From contig JAESUZ010000982.1 in the NCBI GenBank assembly GCA_017311185.1, positions 558,001 to 622,000 of the forward strand: a DNA stretch of 64,000 nt, written 5' to 3'. Each line of letters opens with the position of its first letter. The first letter of the stretch is position 1. The notes beneath the pieces are model-generated. The model was not told where the DNA came from and did no database searches. It saw only the letters and a list, made by a program, of their open reading frames with translations. Made by a program: the position numbers and the translations under genes. Origin of the DNA: Proteles cristata cristata (Eukaryota; Chordata; Mammalia; Carnivora; Hyaenidae). Shown here piece by piece: positions 1-13,058 of this stretch.

Positions 1-1335
<1,335 letters not shown>

Positions 1336-1339
1336 GTCA

Positions 1340-1480
1340 CTTTGTGCCAGGAATAGAGCTAACCACTCATATACTCTGTCTTATTTAATCCTCAAAACAA
1401 ACCAATGAAGTCATTAATATCTCCATTTTAGAAATGAAGGTAATAGCTAAAGAAATATAGTCATTTTCCCTAGCTCAAAT
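1340..1480 (-). repeat. MIR SINE fragment, antisense
   Basis: GTGCCAGGAATAGAGCTAA, then TTATTTAATCCTCAAAAC and CTCCATTTTAGAAATGAAG, follow the reverse complement of the mammalian MIR core. It is old and diverged. Confidence 0.7.
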
Positions 1481-1489
1481 ACTTGGAAA

Positions 1490-3885
1490 ATGGCAAAGTC
1501 CTCAAGTTTCATAGAAAGGAGAGAAAGCTAGATTTCAGAACTTTAATGCGGGAACAAAAAATGATAAAATGGAAGCAACAAATATATCCCACTCACTTGG
1601 CAATGACAACCCAGAGTAAACGAGAGAGAGAGTTTAGATGTTTCACAGATTCAAGTAAACTTTTTCTGTTATAGGTAGATGATTATTCATTACCTATCTC
1701 ATTTCCAAAGGCTTACAAAATAACGTATAATGTAATAAAATTAAAAATAAAGTGAAAAGGGGATAAGAAAATAAGGCAAAATAGTTACATGATCCTAAAC
1801 AAAAGTTTACATTCAAGTTGGTATACAACTTTTTAGAATGGTTTACATGAAGACTTAAGTATGATGGCTGCCAAACAAATAGGGAAACATGAGCAATTTA
1901 CACAAAATCCATTGTCCATAATATACAAGTATAACAGTGAGTCAGAAAAAGCAAATTTGTTTTGAGGTCCAAAATGCCTTGCATTGTTTTTATAAAGTAG
2001 GCACTGAATAATAGATATTGCGGGAATAACTTCCATCAATGTTCTGGCAATGACTACAACAGTGAACTGTATAATGTTGACTTTTTATGGTGTCCTCCAC
2101 TCAAGACAAATGATAGTTATAAAGGACAATGTAGTGAAAATCATGGTTTCAAATAGCGTGATCCAAGTATCTTGCTTCAATTTTAAATAAATTAGATGTG
2201 TGAAGTTTTTGATGGCAAACAAGAATGGAAAAAATAGAGGGTAGATTTAACAACAACAACAAAGCAGCAGGAAGGAAGGAAGGAAGGAAGGAAGGAGGGA
2301 GGGAGGGAGGGAGGGAGGAAGGGAGGGAGGGAGGAAGAATAATGGTAATGCGGAAACAAGATCTCACATAAGAAGAGAAATTATAGCCAGATCATGGATT
2401 TTAGTGCCTACATAAAGTAAGACAGAGACTATAAACCATCTTTTTTCATTCAAGACTCTCATTTCAATAAAAAAATGAATCATATTTATTACAATTGTAA
2501 CTTGTTCAAAGGCAATACTAATGTTACATTTTGTTAGTTGTCACAAACCCCACAAAACAAAGAGAAGCTTTGTATTGACCCAAATCTTGGGAAATAGTTG
2601 TTGAAAATTAATGTATGATTTTTTCTTTGATTCCAAGATGCATGATGATATATATCACCATATATATATTAGCCAGGAGCTACAAAATGTGTTTGTTCAA
2701 GATTCATATAGTGATAATATTTCATCTAAGTTTTGCATCTTTTCTGCAGATACTAATCATTTATACATAGCTTTTTTTCATTCCTTGCATGCAGGCATAC
2801 GTGTGTACGGTTTATAAAGTACATTTGGCTATTAGAAATTACTGGCTGTGGTGCTAGAAACAGTAATGGAAGGAACATGCTGAAATAGTAATTGAAGTTT
2901 TAAAATGACTATCCACAGTGAGTCGGAATAAAGAATAGTTTTCATGTCTCATGGGTGCTTGGACAGAATAAATATGCTTTTTTCCAGACAGCAGCATAAA
3001 TAGCAGTATCAGTGCACTGCACCTTTGAGGGGTTATTAATATAGCTGCTGTCTACGTATTGCATGGTTGAACAATCAAGAAATGGTGATTTTAAAGGGAC
3101 TGAAAGTTCACACAAGTAACAAATTATGAATTAAAAGAAAAAGAGCAGTTTAGAAATTAATATTAATGGACTTTACACCAACTCAAACAATAATTTTTAT
3201 TCCCTAAATGGGATATCTGTATGAGATATTCTCCGGTTTACAGTTATAGAGACAATTATTATTTGTTGGATATGCAGTAGATATCCAAAAGCTGGAGTTT
3301 ATGCAGATAAGCAGACTTATGCGCTTCAGTGATATATAGAATGTTTATTTTAGATATTCATGATGTTCAAAGAAACATCATTTGTTGGAAAATTGATAGT
3401 TTGTTAACTAGGAAATATGTAAGTTAGTTAATATTTATATATTAGACAAAAATGTTGACTAATTTTCAAACAGTATTTGGATAGCCCAAATAACCAGGCC
3501 AGGCAGAAGGGCATGAACCACTCAGGAGACTAATGTAAAAGGTGACTAAGGAGAGATTAGAAAAGGAGGCAAAAGAAATAGAAAAGTACTGGAAATGGGT
3601 AAAATCAGAAAGTCCTCTTTTAATTCCTTTATTCAATTAATTATTGAATTATTTGTGTATGCAGTGATCAATATACTTATTAATTTCAGATTCCACAAAT
3701 ATTAATGAACATTAGTAAGGATACCAAATTAAATATGTGAGATAGTATGTAATGGTTTTAATTATTTTATATTGATTTATAAGTCATAAATACAAAACTA
3801 AATAATATATAGTAGACTATTTTGTTTACAAGAGAGATATAATTCTCTACAGAACTCAAATGAGGAAGATTATTCTCATGTATGG
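1490..3885. other. Mostly unique intronic DNA with one polypurine microsatellite
   Basis: Apart from the GGAA/GGGA tract at 2270-2337 I see no identifiable element. Open frames here are short and chance-like. Confidence 0.55.
2270..2337 (+). repeat. (GGAA)n-(GGGA)n polypurine microsatellite
   Basis: An AAC-rich lead-in is followed by tandem GGAA, then tandem GGGA. The + strand carries more than four closely spaced GGG runs separated by single A, so it fits the G-quadruplex pattern. Confidence 0.95.
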
Positions 3886-3889
3886 AGAT

Positions 3890-4095
3890 GGTCAGACATT
3901 AAGATGGAAGAGCAGAACTTGAAAGTTGTTTTGAATTTCAACATAGGAAGTTGGAAAGCATTTTAAATATAGAGCATATGTCATGAGCAAAATCACAAAG
4001 TGATTTGATGTATCTGAGGAACTAGATGGAGGAGGATTGGGATTCCAGTTTGGTTAGGTATTTGAAAGAATATGAAGTGAGGTAAAGTTAGAGGG
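3890..4095 (-). repeat. Probable L2 LINE fragment, antisense
   Basis: GAGGAACTAGATGGAGGAGG and the flanking AAAG/GAAG-rich text resemble the reverse complement of the L2 3' half. Strongly diverged. Confidence 0.4.
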
Positions 4096-4453
4096 TTATA
4101 TAACTTCCCCTTTAAGTGTTTTTGGAAGCACCCTTAAACCATTCTATAGTATATATGTACTGCAACTGACTCATATCTTTCCATTAGGACTGTAACTTAT
4201 CATACATAGTGCTGGCACACTAATCCCATCAAAATCACAGTTGTTATGTCCCAATACTTTTCAATGGCCCCATTTTATTTCTCAACTTCAAACCGTGAGC
4301 CAGTAAAATGAGGCAATCGAGAATATAAACTCAGTTATCAGAATATGCCAGTTCAAATCTTCTTTGATCTTCTACTTAAGTATTATACTCTCATCATAAG
4401 TTCCAATACATCAGGACCTACTCCATCTGCAGTTAAGAATTTGCATGAGGACA

Positions 4454-4626
4454 GGGGCGCCTGAGTGGATCAGTCAGTAAAGTATCTTAATTGACTTTTG
4501 AGTTCGGCTCAAGTCATGATCTCACAGTTTGTGAACTTGAGCTCCAAGTCAGGCTCTGTACTGTTGGGGCAGAGCCTGATTGGGATTCTCTCTCTCTCAA
4601 AATATATAAATAAATTTAAAAAAGAA
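4454..4626 (+). repeat. CAN-SINE (cat type), tRNA-Lys derived
   Basis: Head GGGGCGCCTGAGTGG, short CT tract, A-rich tail. It is flanked by near-identical 17 bp target-site copies AAGAATTTGCATGAGGA (4435-4451) and AAGAATTTCTATGAGGA (4627-4643). The middle is shortened, so this copy is old. Confidence 0.92.
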
Positions 4627-4904
4627 AAGAATTTCTATGAGGATGGAATGAGGTAATCCATATAAAATAGCTAGGATATGGGCTAAAGCATTCTAATGGA
4701 TAGAAGTGGTACTGAGGGAGTGCTGCCCCTAATAGCTAACTCATTTGATTTCCAAAATTATCCATAATTTGTCTCCATCCAGTTGTTTCATTAAGTCTCA
4801 CCAGCAATTTATCCCAGCATCTCAATAGTGAACAGAATCAGTGTCCTAATTTTCAAATATGTGTGACTTGTCCTAAATGAAAGCATACCTTGTAACCATA
4901 CTCT

Positions 4905-5110
4905 GCTTACCTTTCAAAGTCTTAACTCAACTTTCACCTCCTCCAAAACATCTTTCCTGTTTCAATTATCCATTACCCACCCTTCTTTAACCTTACTTCA
5001 CATTTTATCTTTACCACACAATTTAGCATTGAATTCTATCCTCCTTGGCAGTGGTCCCTCACCATTTTATGGGCAATAGACTTGTTCCTTCAAACACAAC
5101 CACCTCAGAA
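4905..5110 (+). repeat. L2 LINE fragment
   Basis: CTCAACTTTCACCTCCTCC through ACATCTTTCCTG and ATTTTATCTTTACCACAC follow the L2 3' UTR in the sense direction. Confidence 0.55.
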
Positions 5111-5242
5111 AGAACAAAATGATCAACACTTCTAAAGTACTTGAATTTTCATTGGATCTTCTTTGAATATTGCCAAAAAGAGGACAGTTACTAATATGGT
5201 CTATCTATATATTACCTTTGATTAAAAGGAAGGATCATAATG

Positions 5243-5365
5243 GAGTGCCTGGGTGGCTCTGTCAGTTGAGTGTCTGGCTCTTAATCTTAACTCAGGTAAT
5301 GATCTCACTGTTTGTGAGTTCAAGTCCCAAGCTGGACTCTGCACTGGCATTGTGGAGCCTGCTTG

Positions 5366-5397
<32 letters not shown>

Positions 5398-5467
5398 CCC
5401 TCCCTCTGTCTACCCCTCCCCTGCTCATGTACACACTCTCTCTAAAAATAAATGAACTTTAAAAAAA
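5243..5467 (+). repeat. CAN-SINE (cat type)
   Basis: GTGCCTGGGTGGCTCTGTCAG head, long (CT)n, AAAATAAATGAAC tail. Target copies GAAGGATCATAATG and GAAAGGATCGTAATG flank it. Open frames on both strands across it are SINE artefacts. Confidence 0.93.
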
Positions 5468-5469
5468 TG

Positions 5470-6450
5470 AAAGGATCGTAATGAGATTCAATACCTTTCT
5501 TCCTATACAACGTAAAAAATGGGCATTGCAGTTTATTCAGTAGATAAATACTGGCCAAAACTAAGGGTTATGACCCTAATTAATGAATATGTATTAAGGC
5601 CTTTGGGGGTCTTACAGTTTTCAAAATTCTTTTGTATATGTTTTAGGCGCATCCTTATATTTTATTCTTCTTCACTATGGTTAGCCCAGTGACCATTATG
5701 CCTATATTTTTATGGATATGATAGTAGCTAAGTAAGCATTTTGAAAAAATATTGTGGGGAGAGACTTAATTAATTATAACAAGCATTTTCAAAAGCAATG
5801 TGCTGCTATTAACCAGAGAAAGTTGCCCTGGTAGAAGGCTTCCTGTTATGCAAAAGCAATTAGAAAATTTTGCCCAAGAGCAAACCAGAACCTGCTGAAA
5901 TTTATCAATCAGAAACACATATAGCAGGTGTTTGTCTGTAGCTGTTATTGATGCCTTCTTAGTCTCATGGAATAATGTTACAGATGAGATGATGCATAAT
6001 AAGGGTGATATTAGCAATTAATAGAGTGACATATGGTGAAGAAGATAGACAGATGGTTTAGATATGGGTATTTCTTATATATTCATGGTTTTTGATGGTC
6101 TTTTTTTTCCTAAAAATAATAGTTGGAAATGTATTATATAATTTTGATATGGAAATAAATTTTACTGAGTTCTGCCATTGAATATATTTTAATGATAAGA
6201 TGTTATTTACATATTATGTGCTGGAGATGATAGTGATGCATTTATGTATATAATTTAAAATTCAAAACCACCCGAACAATTAGAAATTTTGCATTTTAAT
6301 AGTGCCCTTCCAACAATTGTTCAGAAATACATTCTACACATCTTGCCTACCTCACTAATTTATTAGGAAAATATGCAAATAGTTAGCAAATAAATGATCC
6401 TGTTTTGGTATATAGTAGTGGGGAGGGATCTCCACAGTTACCAGTGAGAA
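5470..6450. other. Unique AT-rich intronic stretch
   Basis: No recognisable element or conserved-looking open frame. Confidence 0.55.
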
Positions 6451-6454
6451 CTTT

Positions 6455-6550
6455 CTGTTTCCACCCTGCCATTTCCTGCGTGTATGACCTTGCTTATCTT
6501 GCTTGTTTCCTGGGCTTCCATTTGCTTTATTGGTGATTACTATGAACGTC
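6455..6550 (+). repeat. Possible MIR fragment
   Basis: CTGCCATTTCCTGCGTGTAT, GACCTTG and TTTCCTGGGCTTCCATTTGC follow the MIR core at low identity. Confidence 0.45.
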
Positions 6551-6639
6551 TACCAGTTTGTAAATTCTAAAAATTCTTAAGTACATTTACTGCTTTTCTA
6601 CTTTGGAACATGTTAAGGTTATTCTTGTTTTTTGAATTT

Positions 6640-6815
6640 TTAAAAATAGACTTTGTTTTTTTAGAGCAGTCTGAGGTTCAGAGCAAAATTGAGTGGAAAT
6701 CACAGAGTTCGTATATATCCTCTGCTCCTACAGCAGCATCCTGCACCAGAGTGGCACATCTGTTACAATCAGTGAACTTCCACTACCCTATGATTATGCT
6801 AAAATTATTCTTAGT
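6640..6815 (-). repeat. Old L1M 3' fragment, antisense
   Basis: TTTAGAGCAGTCTGAGGTTC, CAAAATTGAG and CACCAGAGTGGCACATCTGT match the reverse complement of a mammalian-wide L1M 3' region. Confidence 0.65.
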
Positions 6816-6824
6816 TAAATGTTT

Positions 6825-7164
6825 GTCTTGGTCTGCTAGGGCAGCTACAGCAAAATACCATAAACTTAATGGCTTATAAACAACAAACATTGATTTCACA
6901 GTTTTAGAGATCGTGGAGTCCTGGATGATGTCTGGTGGATACTAGCTTCCTTACTGTAGCCTTCAGACTGTAACTTCACATGATGGAAAGGTGGAGGGAT
7001 CTCTCTGGGATCCATTTTATAAGGTCACAAATGCCATTCCTGAAGGCTGTGTCCTTACCACTTAATCATCTTCCAAAGTCTCCACCTCCTAATATTGTCA
7101 CCTTAGGGGTCAGGATTCAACATATAAATTATATGGAGGGGGTACAAATATTCAGTCCATAGTA
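6825..7164 (-). repeat. MaLR LTR (MLT1/MST type), antisense
   Basis: Read on the - strand it ends GGCAGCTACAGCAAAATACCATAA-like in the usual way, with CACATGATGG (Ehrlich-type CACATGG block), TTATAAGGTCAC, and CAACATATAAATTATATGG near its start. No ERV interior accompanies it. A solitary LTR is the simplest reading. Confidence 0.75.
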
Positions 7165-7232
7165 ATGTTCCTTTACCTGTGCTGGCCTAGTGTCTGTCTC
7201 AGTTCCTGGCAGAAAGCGGGCAATAACAAGTA

Positions 7233-7273
7233 CAGCAACAACAACTACTACTACAACTACGACGACAACAACG
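7233..7273. repeat. (ACA/ACT)n trinucleotide repeat
   Basis: Imperfect CAA/CTA/CGA triplets from CAGCAACAACAACTACTAC onward. Confidence 0.8.
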
Positions 7274-7359
7274 ATGCTGTTGGATAACTCTTGCTAACAG
7301 AAAAGTACCTTTCCTTATGGCACTATGTTTTGGGTAGCAGTTTCCTTATGGCACTATGT

Positions 7360-7584
7360 GGGGCGCCTGGGTGGCTTAGTCGGTTAAGCATCCGACTTTC
7401 ACTTAGGTCATGATCTCGCGGTTCGTGGGTTCGAGCCCCGCGTCGGGCTCTGTGCTGACTGCCAGCTCAGAGCCTGGAGCCTGTTTCAGTCTGTGACTCC
7501 CTCTCTCTCTGACCCTCCCCTGCTCACACTGTCTCTCTCTCTCCCCTAGAAATAAAAAAAAAATAAAAATAAAAATAAAAATAG
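7360..7584 (+). repeat. CAN-SINE, young-looking subfamily
   Basis: Nearly intact. It shares GGCTTAGTCGGTTAAGC, CTGACTGCCAGCTCAGAG, TTTCAGTCTGTGACTCCC and CCTAGAAATAAA with the copies at 44977, 47776 and 62916. It ends in an (AAAAT)n tail. The 5' junction is unusual (see findings). Confidence 0.95.
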
Positions 7585-7837
7585 ATAATTGTTACTTAGT
7601 ACCAGAATTGTGGTTATCGGTCATCAAACTGCTTCAAAATACTTTAGATTCTGTGAATCTTTTATGCTTCATTTATTATTAAAAGTATAATTTCATATTA
7701 ACCTAAAGGATTATTTTTATTCATACAATTCCTTACTATCTTCAGTTTAAATAATGTATCTTTAGAAACATAAAGTTGATTATAATGTGATTATTGATTC
7801 TGCTATCTTCTCAGGATTATAGTTTTGAGAGTTTTTT

Positions 7838-8041
7838 AAAATGTTTTTATAGTTTACTTATTTTTGAGACAGAGCACAAGTAGGGGAAGGGTAGAGAGAG
7901 AGGGAGACACAGAATCTGAAACAGGCTCCAGGCTCTGAAACTGTCAGCACAAAGCCCGGCGCGGGCCATGAATCCACAAACCATGAGATCATGACCTGGC
8001 TGAAGTTGGACGCTTAACCGACTGAGCCACCCAGGTGCCCT
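7838..8041 (-). repeat. CAN-SINE (cat type), antisense
   Basis: TTTTTGAGACAGAG, GGCTCCAGGCTCTG, then GAGCCACCCAGGTGCCC. Flanking copies GTTTTGAGAGTTTTT and GTTTCAAGAGTTTTT are a decayed target-site duplication. Confidence 0.93.
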
Positions 8042-8109
8042 TTGTTTCAAGAGTTTTTCAGTGGAAAATAATATCTTAATTATTAAAGTTAGTAACAATT
8101 TTCAGAGTT

Positions 8110-8905
8110 GGGAGAAAAAATAAACAGGTTAACAACTCTTTTACTTTTCGCACATGTAATTTTAAAGGCCTGAGGATTTGAAAATTAATGGGGATGAAAT
8201 GAACTGTGTGATGAACAAAGCACAAATGACTAAGGAAATAAAAATAATAACCTAATAAACAATGGATGTTTTAGCTGCATAGTCAAGGAAGCACCTGAAA
8301 TGTATTATCTTTATGCAAGGTTAAACAAACTGAAAACTAATGAAATCAGCACAGGAATTCAAAGTTTGCAAGACAAACTACTTATTTGAAAGGGAATTTC
8401 AAAGAATTGTTAAAATGAAATTACTTTTTTGTATTTGTAGTAAATTTGTGAGATTCCTCAAAATTCTCCTGTAATGCAGAAAGCCTTGGTGACAGGATGT
8501 GCCATTATCATAAACTGCTGGAAGATTTTTGCTTCCTTAATACCCTTTCCAATAATTCTGATTACATTAAAGATGGGAAAAGTAAAGATGGTGGAGTGAG
8601 GGCCTTCCTTCCTAAGATCCTCCATAGTGCAAACTCACTTTGGCTTTAAAATGGCAGGGTACCTACTTCTGTACAGGAGAGTTCGCAGAAAAAATGATCA
8701 TAGTGTGATCACTAGAATGTCTGACAAATTGTGTATGCACTCAAAGAAGAGAATTGTACCATGCAAAGTAAAAGATACAAGGTGAAATGAAAAATATGAG
8801 GATCTGGGAAAGCCACAGACACAAACAGGAAACAAAAAGCATCGTCAAAATATATAGGCACATGACTGATGAGAAGGGAACATTTTTATATGTTAAAATT
8901 GAATT
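8110..8905. other. Unique intronic stretch
   Basis: No element recognised. Confidence 0.5.
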
Positions 8906-8910
8906 TAGTT

Positions 8911-9107
8911 GGGGCACCTGGGAGGCTCAGTCAGTTGGGCATCCGACTTCAGCTCAAGTCATGATCTCATGGCTTGTGACTTTGAGCCCCGCATCGGGCT
9001 CTGTGCTGACAGGTCAGAGCCTGGAGCCTGCTTTGGATTCTGTGTTTCCTTCTCTCTCTACTCCTCCTTCACTCATGCTCTGTCTCTCAAAAAAATAAAT
9101 AAACATA
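8911..9107 (+). repeat. CAN-SINE (cat type)
   Basis: GGGGCACCTGGGAGGCTCAG head, CATCGGGCTCTGTGCTGACA, and AAAAATAAATAAAC tail. AAAATTGAATTTAGTT upstream and AAAATTGAATTTATTT downstream form the target-site duplication. Confidence 0.95.
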
Positions 9108-9129
9108 AAAAATTGAATTTATTTGATAT

Positions 9130-10100
9130 TTAAAGAATCATGGATTTTATCCCTGATAGAAATATACAGAATGTATCCCATTTTGGCAGACCTTTCCTTT
9201 TATTAAGGAATAAACTATGTTCTACTGCTTAGCTAGTCTGACAAAATTTTTTCTGGGTCTAGGTATATAGCAACAGCATCTCCAATAACTAGCCAGGCTT
9301 GGCACACTGCAGACACCTTCACAAATACTTGAATGAATGGATATTTTGTTTCCCACTCTACTAGATACAACATAGAAGCACAGAATAGAACTGAACAAAT
9401 CACGCCTTTGAGGAATTTCCAATCTCATTGAAAACAGTACATTCAGGATGAAACAACCTGAGACCATCCCTAAAGCAACAGAGGCATGGTTGCACAGATG
9501 ATGTTTGTGTCATAAAGACAATTCAAAACAAAGGAAGAACAGAAGACAAAAATTAGAATGTTAACCTTTGGGGGAAAAATTCCATAGACTATAAATATAT
9601 CAGTTACTTTCTCTTTGAGTTGAATATTACTGTATGTTTCTTTGGGAAATCATTCATTTTTTTAACCACATTGATATTTGGCTGCTAAATATTTATTAGG
9701 TAAAAGGAGAAAAAATATGAACCAGAAATTATCTTTCTCTCAAGATTATTTTTCTACCTTAATGGGAAGAACACTGTAGAAATGTGTGCATTGCCATACA
9801 TCCCAATAATAGACACTGCAGATACATGGACACAGTGCTTTCGATTCAATGAGGTTAAAATAACCACTCTGCCTAGAAGAGTCCAGAAAATTTAATTAAA
9901 AAAATGAATAGGGATTAAAGAAGGAGAGGTAGAGAGACAGATTTGTGTGTTGAAGAATGGACAAATATATATAAGGAAACTATATATAACGTTTCAGGGT
10001 TGTGAAAGAGACCTATATTAGAGAGAAAGACTGATGGATGGTGGAAGAGCATAAACTTATTGAAGGTAGGAAAAATTGAGATCTGTTGGTTAGACACATG
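9130..10100. other. Mostly unique intronic stretch
   Basis: CACAAATACTTGAATGAATG near 9321 hints at a scrap of L2 or MIR 3' end. The rest is unassigned. Confidence 0.45.
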
Positions 10101-10104
10101 GATC

Positions 10105-10870
10105 TTATATGCTATATAGGATCTTATAAAGGGCCTTATATGCCAATGACAAAGTAAATATCGGATTTTATCTTGGATGCATAAAGAAGGAGAGTTTTTG
10201 TTTCTGTTTCTTTTTAAAAAGGATTGTTTATTACTTTCATGTGTTTAACAGTTATTTATTCCATGATAATTACCAGTCAGACACTGAGGTAGGTACTAGA
10301 GATAAAAAGATAACTAGAGATAAAAAGATAAAACAAAATCACTACTAGCAATGAACTTATTCTTAATAGTGGGGGGCAAGCAAAGATCCCAAAGTTAATG
10401 TACAATTACAATAATTGATCACTAACTCGATGCTACAGTTATATAAAAGGTGTTCATGGGCGCCTGGTGCCTCAGTCAGTTAAGTGGCTGACTTCAGCTC
10501 AGTCAATATATTGCGGTCTGTGGGTTTGAGCCCCACATCAGGCTATGTGCTGGCACCTCAGAGCCTGGAGCTTCTGATTCTTCATTGCCCTCTCTCTGCC
10601 CCTCCCCTACTTGCTCTCTGTCTCTGTCTCTCTCTCTCAAAAATAATAAACATTAAAAAACAAAAACAAAACAAAAAAACAGATGGTGTTCTGGGAGTTG
10701 ACAGAGAAGACTTCCAACAGGGCGAAGAAGCTGAGCTGAAACTTGAAGATACAGTAGACAAGGCTAATGAAAGAGTAGCGGATATGAACTGTACACCAGA
10801 TAAAACCACATAGGGTACAATACGCTATTGAAAATGGAACTTGAATGGAGAGAGGTGACACTGAAGGTAG
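10105..10870 (-). repeat. L2 LINE 3' region, antisense, split by a SINE
   Basis: CAGTTATTTATTCCATG, ATTACCAGTCAGACACTGAG, GCAATGAACTTATTCTTAAT and TAGTGGGGGGCAAG follow antisense L2. The element resumes after the SINE at 10459 with GAAGACTTCCAACAGGGCG and GAAGCTGAGCTGAAACTTGA. An 18 bp unit ending AGATAAAAAGATA is tandemly doubled at about 10294-10331. Confidence 0.6.
10459..10679 (+). repeat. CAN-SINE (cat type) inside L2
   Basis: GCGCCTGGTGCCTCAGTCAG head and AAAAATAATAAACATTAAAA tail. AAGGTGTTCATGG and GATGGTGTTCTGG flank it. Confidence 0.93.
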
Positions 10871-10879
10871 GGTGTCCAG

Positions 10880-11350
10880 TTTAACTTTCGATTAAGTCAG
10901 TGATAAGAGAGATGCAGAGAAAGGGTTAGAAGAGAAGTAGACTTGAGGGGACACCAATATATAAAGGATAGGGGGAGGAGGTTGAGCCCATGAAAGAGAC
11001 TAAAAGAGAAGCATCTGGAAGCAGAGACGGATAACAGGAGAAAATGGTGTTATGATACCACAGTGAGGAGAGATTTTTTATAAATGAAGTGTGGTCAACA
11101 TTGTTAAATGCTGCAAGGTAGCTGAGGGGGGAAAACAACACTGAGTTCAACCAAGAGGATACCAGTGATCTTGGTAAAACCATTTTCATTGAAATTGTTG
11201 ATATGGAAGACATACGGCTATAGTTGAAGAATAATGAGGTGAGAAAATTGAGGCATAAAGTGAAAAGCAGCAACTTGAATGTGAGGCAAAGGTAAGAGCT
11301 AGGTTCATAGAGAGGAGCATGTATTCTGGGAAAGGTTGTTTTTAAGATAG
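10880..11350. repeat. Old interspersed repeat, family not assigned
   Basis: The stretch around GTCAACATTGTTAAATGCTG and ACCAGTGATCTTGGTAAAAC resembles a common ancient mammalian repeat that follows antisense L2. I cannot name it. Confidence 0.35.
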
Positions 11351-11360
11351 GAGAAGTTTA

Positions 11361-11590
11361 GGGGCAGCTGGGTGGCTCAGTCAGCTAAGCATCCAGCTCA
11401 GATCATGATCTTGTGGTTTGTGATTCCATACCCCACATTGAGCTCCATGCTGACAGTGCAGATTCTGCTTGGGATTCTCTCTCTCTCCCTCTCTCTACCC
11501 CTCCCTCATTTAAGCTTGCTGCTGTCTCTCTCTCTCTGTCTCTGTCTCTGTCAAAATAAATAATAAATTTTACAAAAAAGAAGAAGAAGA
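11361..11590 (+). repeat. CAN-SINE (cat type)
   Basis: GGGGCAGCTGGGTGGCTCAG head, (CT)n-(CTGT)n, and a tail that turns into (AAG)n. AAGATAGGAGAAGTTTA upstream and GAAGATACGAAGCTTA downstream flank it. Confidence 0.93.
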
Positions 11591-12004
11591 AGAAGATACG
11601 AAGCTTAAATAATGAGTACATGGTCCAGTGTATGTTAGAGGTTGAAGAGGCTGGTGAGAGCCAAGCCAACTGGAATATACAGTTCCCTGATATGAAGGGT
11701 CTGGGATTCAGAATAGAAGGGATCGCACTGAGCTTGGAGAGGAGGTAACACACACCTTCCTCTCAGGTAGGAGAGTATGAGGAAGGTACCAGTGAAGGTG
11801 TAGATAAGTTTATAGGTGGGAAACAGAAGGAGGCATCATTCTCAAATGGTGCTCTTCCTCTTTTCTTTCCTGTAAAGTAGGTGAGGTTATCTAAGGATAA
11901 GAATCCAGCAGTTCTGTGATTAAATAGGATGGAGCCAAAGATGAAATTGATAGGCAGAGAGCTGGGGGAGGTCACCAAGCAGTCAACCTCTGAGAAACAG
12001 GCTC

Positions 12005-12140
12005 ATATCCTGAGGGTTCCGTTGAGCCCTCCTCCCCAACTGCACATTACAATCACCTAGAGAGTTTTGAAATAAAAACCCATGCCTCGGTCCCAACCCC
12101 CATCAATTAAAACATAGTCTCTGGAGGATAGATAATTCAG
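12005..12140 (+). repeat. hAT-Charlie type MITE fragment
   Basis: CTGCACATTACAATCACCTA, GAGAGTTTTGAAATAAAAAC and CAATTAAAACATAGTCTCTG match the common CTGCACATTAGAATCACCTGG-type hAT MITE. The family name is not certain. Confidence 0.6.
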
Positions 12141-12144
12141 TTCC

Positions 12145-12850
12145 TATATCCTCTCTGAGATAAACTGGTCAGTTCAACTGTATTGAGGATTCAAAAAACA
12201 GCTTGAAATGATATTCTGTTTTCATAGGGAGTCTCTCCCTCATTCCCAAAGAGTAATGTACTCACTGACAGGCTGCTTGGAACATTTAGTTACACATACC
12301 GTATTCCTGTTCTACAGAGTGGCAAAGTGGGAGTCTGATGCATTCAGGTCATCCAGGCATAGTGACAGCTCACATCGCCCTCTTCTTACTTACTGGACAC
12401 ATCCAGATATGAGAGCAACATAAATTTACATGTTAAATGTCAAAAATGGACTCATTTTCATACTTATCATGTATTACCAGCTGGAAATGGCACTGATTTA
12501 CTTTTGAGATAAGTGTTTCTTGGGAAGAAATGAAATGGGGTCACAACTGAATGAGCTGCACTTCATTTGCACTCCTGCCTTCCATTTCCTAGAGTTTCAG
12601 CTTATTTATTCCGAGGGAACAAGACAAGGCAAATGTGGGTTTGTAGCATGGAAATCATATTGAGAAGAAAATTAAATAACTATGACTTTATGAAACATGA
12701 ATTCTTTTCAAAGTTTGTCACGAGTGCCAACATTTCAACATATGCATTACTTTTCTACCTCCTTTCCATGTTGTCTTTGATAATCTGATTCATGCAGCAT
12801 TTACTTTAGCAGCTTATTATTTTAGATATTTTATTGAAAAAAAAAATCTC
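12145..12850. other. Unique intronic stretch
   Basis: No element recognised. Short open frames are uninterpretable. Confidence 0.5.
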
Positions 12851-12854
12851 TTTT

Positions 12855-13058
12855 GGGGCACCTGGGTGGCTCAGTAAGTTAAGCGTTGGACTTCGGCTCA
12901 AGTCATGAACTCACTGATTCTTGAGTATGAGTCCCTCATTGGGCTCTGTGCTGACAGCTCAGAGCCTGCTTTGGATTCTGTGTTTCCATATCTGCCCCTC
13001 CTCTGTTCACACTCTGTCTCTCTCAAAAATAAACAAAAAGCTGTAAAAAAAAAAAAAC
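12855..13058 (+). repeat. CAN-SINE (cat type)
   Basis: GGGGCACCTGGGTGGCTCAG head, CTGACAGCTCAGAGCCTGC, and CAAAAATAAAC followed by poly-A. Target duplication is not clear because A-runs lie on both sides. Confidence 0.93.

Noticed and set aside
5170..5462. Serine/leucine-rich open frames of 69-91 codons on both strands
   Set aside because: They read through the CT tract of a SINE. The same applies to frames at 8787, 10484, 11372, 24407, 26929, 28704, 41042, 42688, 45786 and 55176.
10926..11753. 115- and 116-codon open frames on the - strand
   Set aside because: They cross old repeats and a SINE; purine-rich DNA lowers stop frequency on one strand. No domain recognised.
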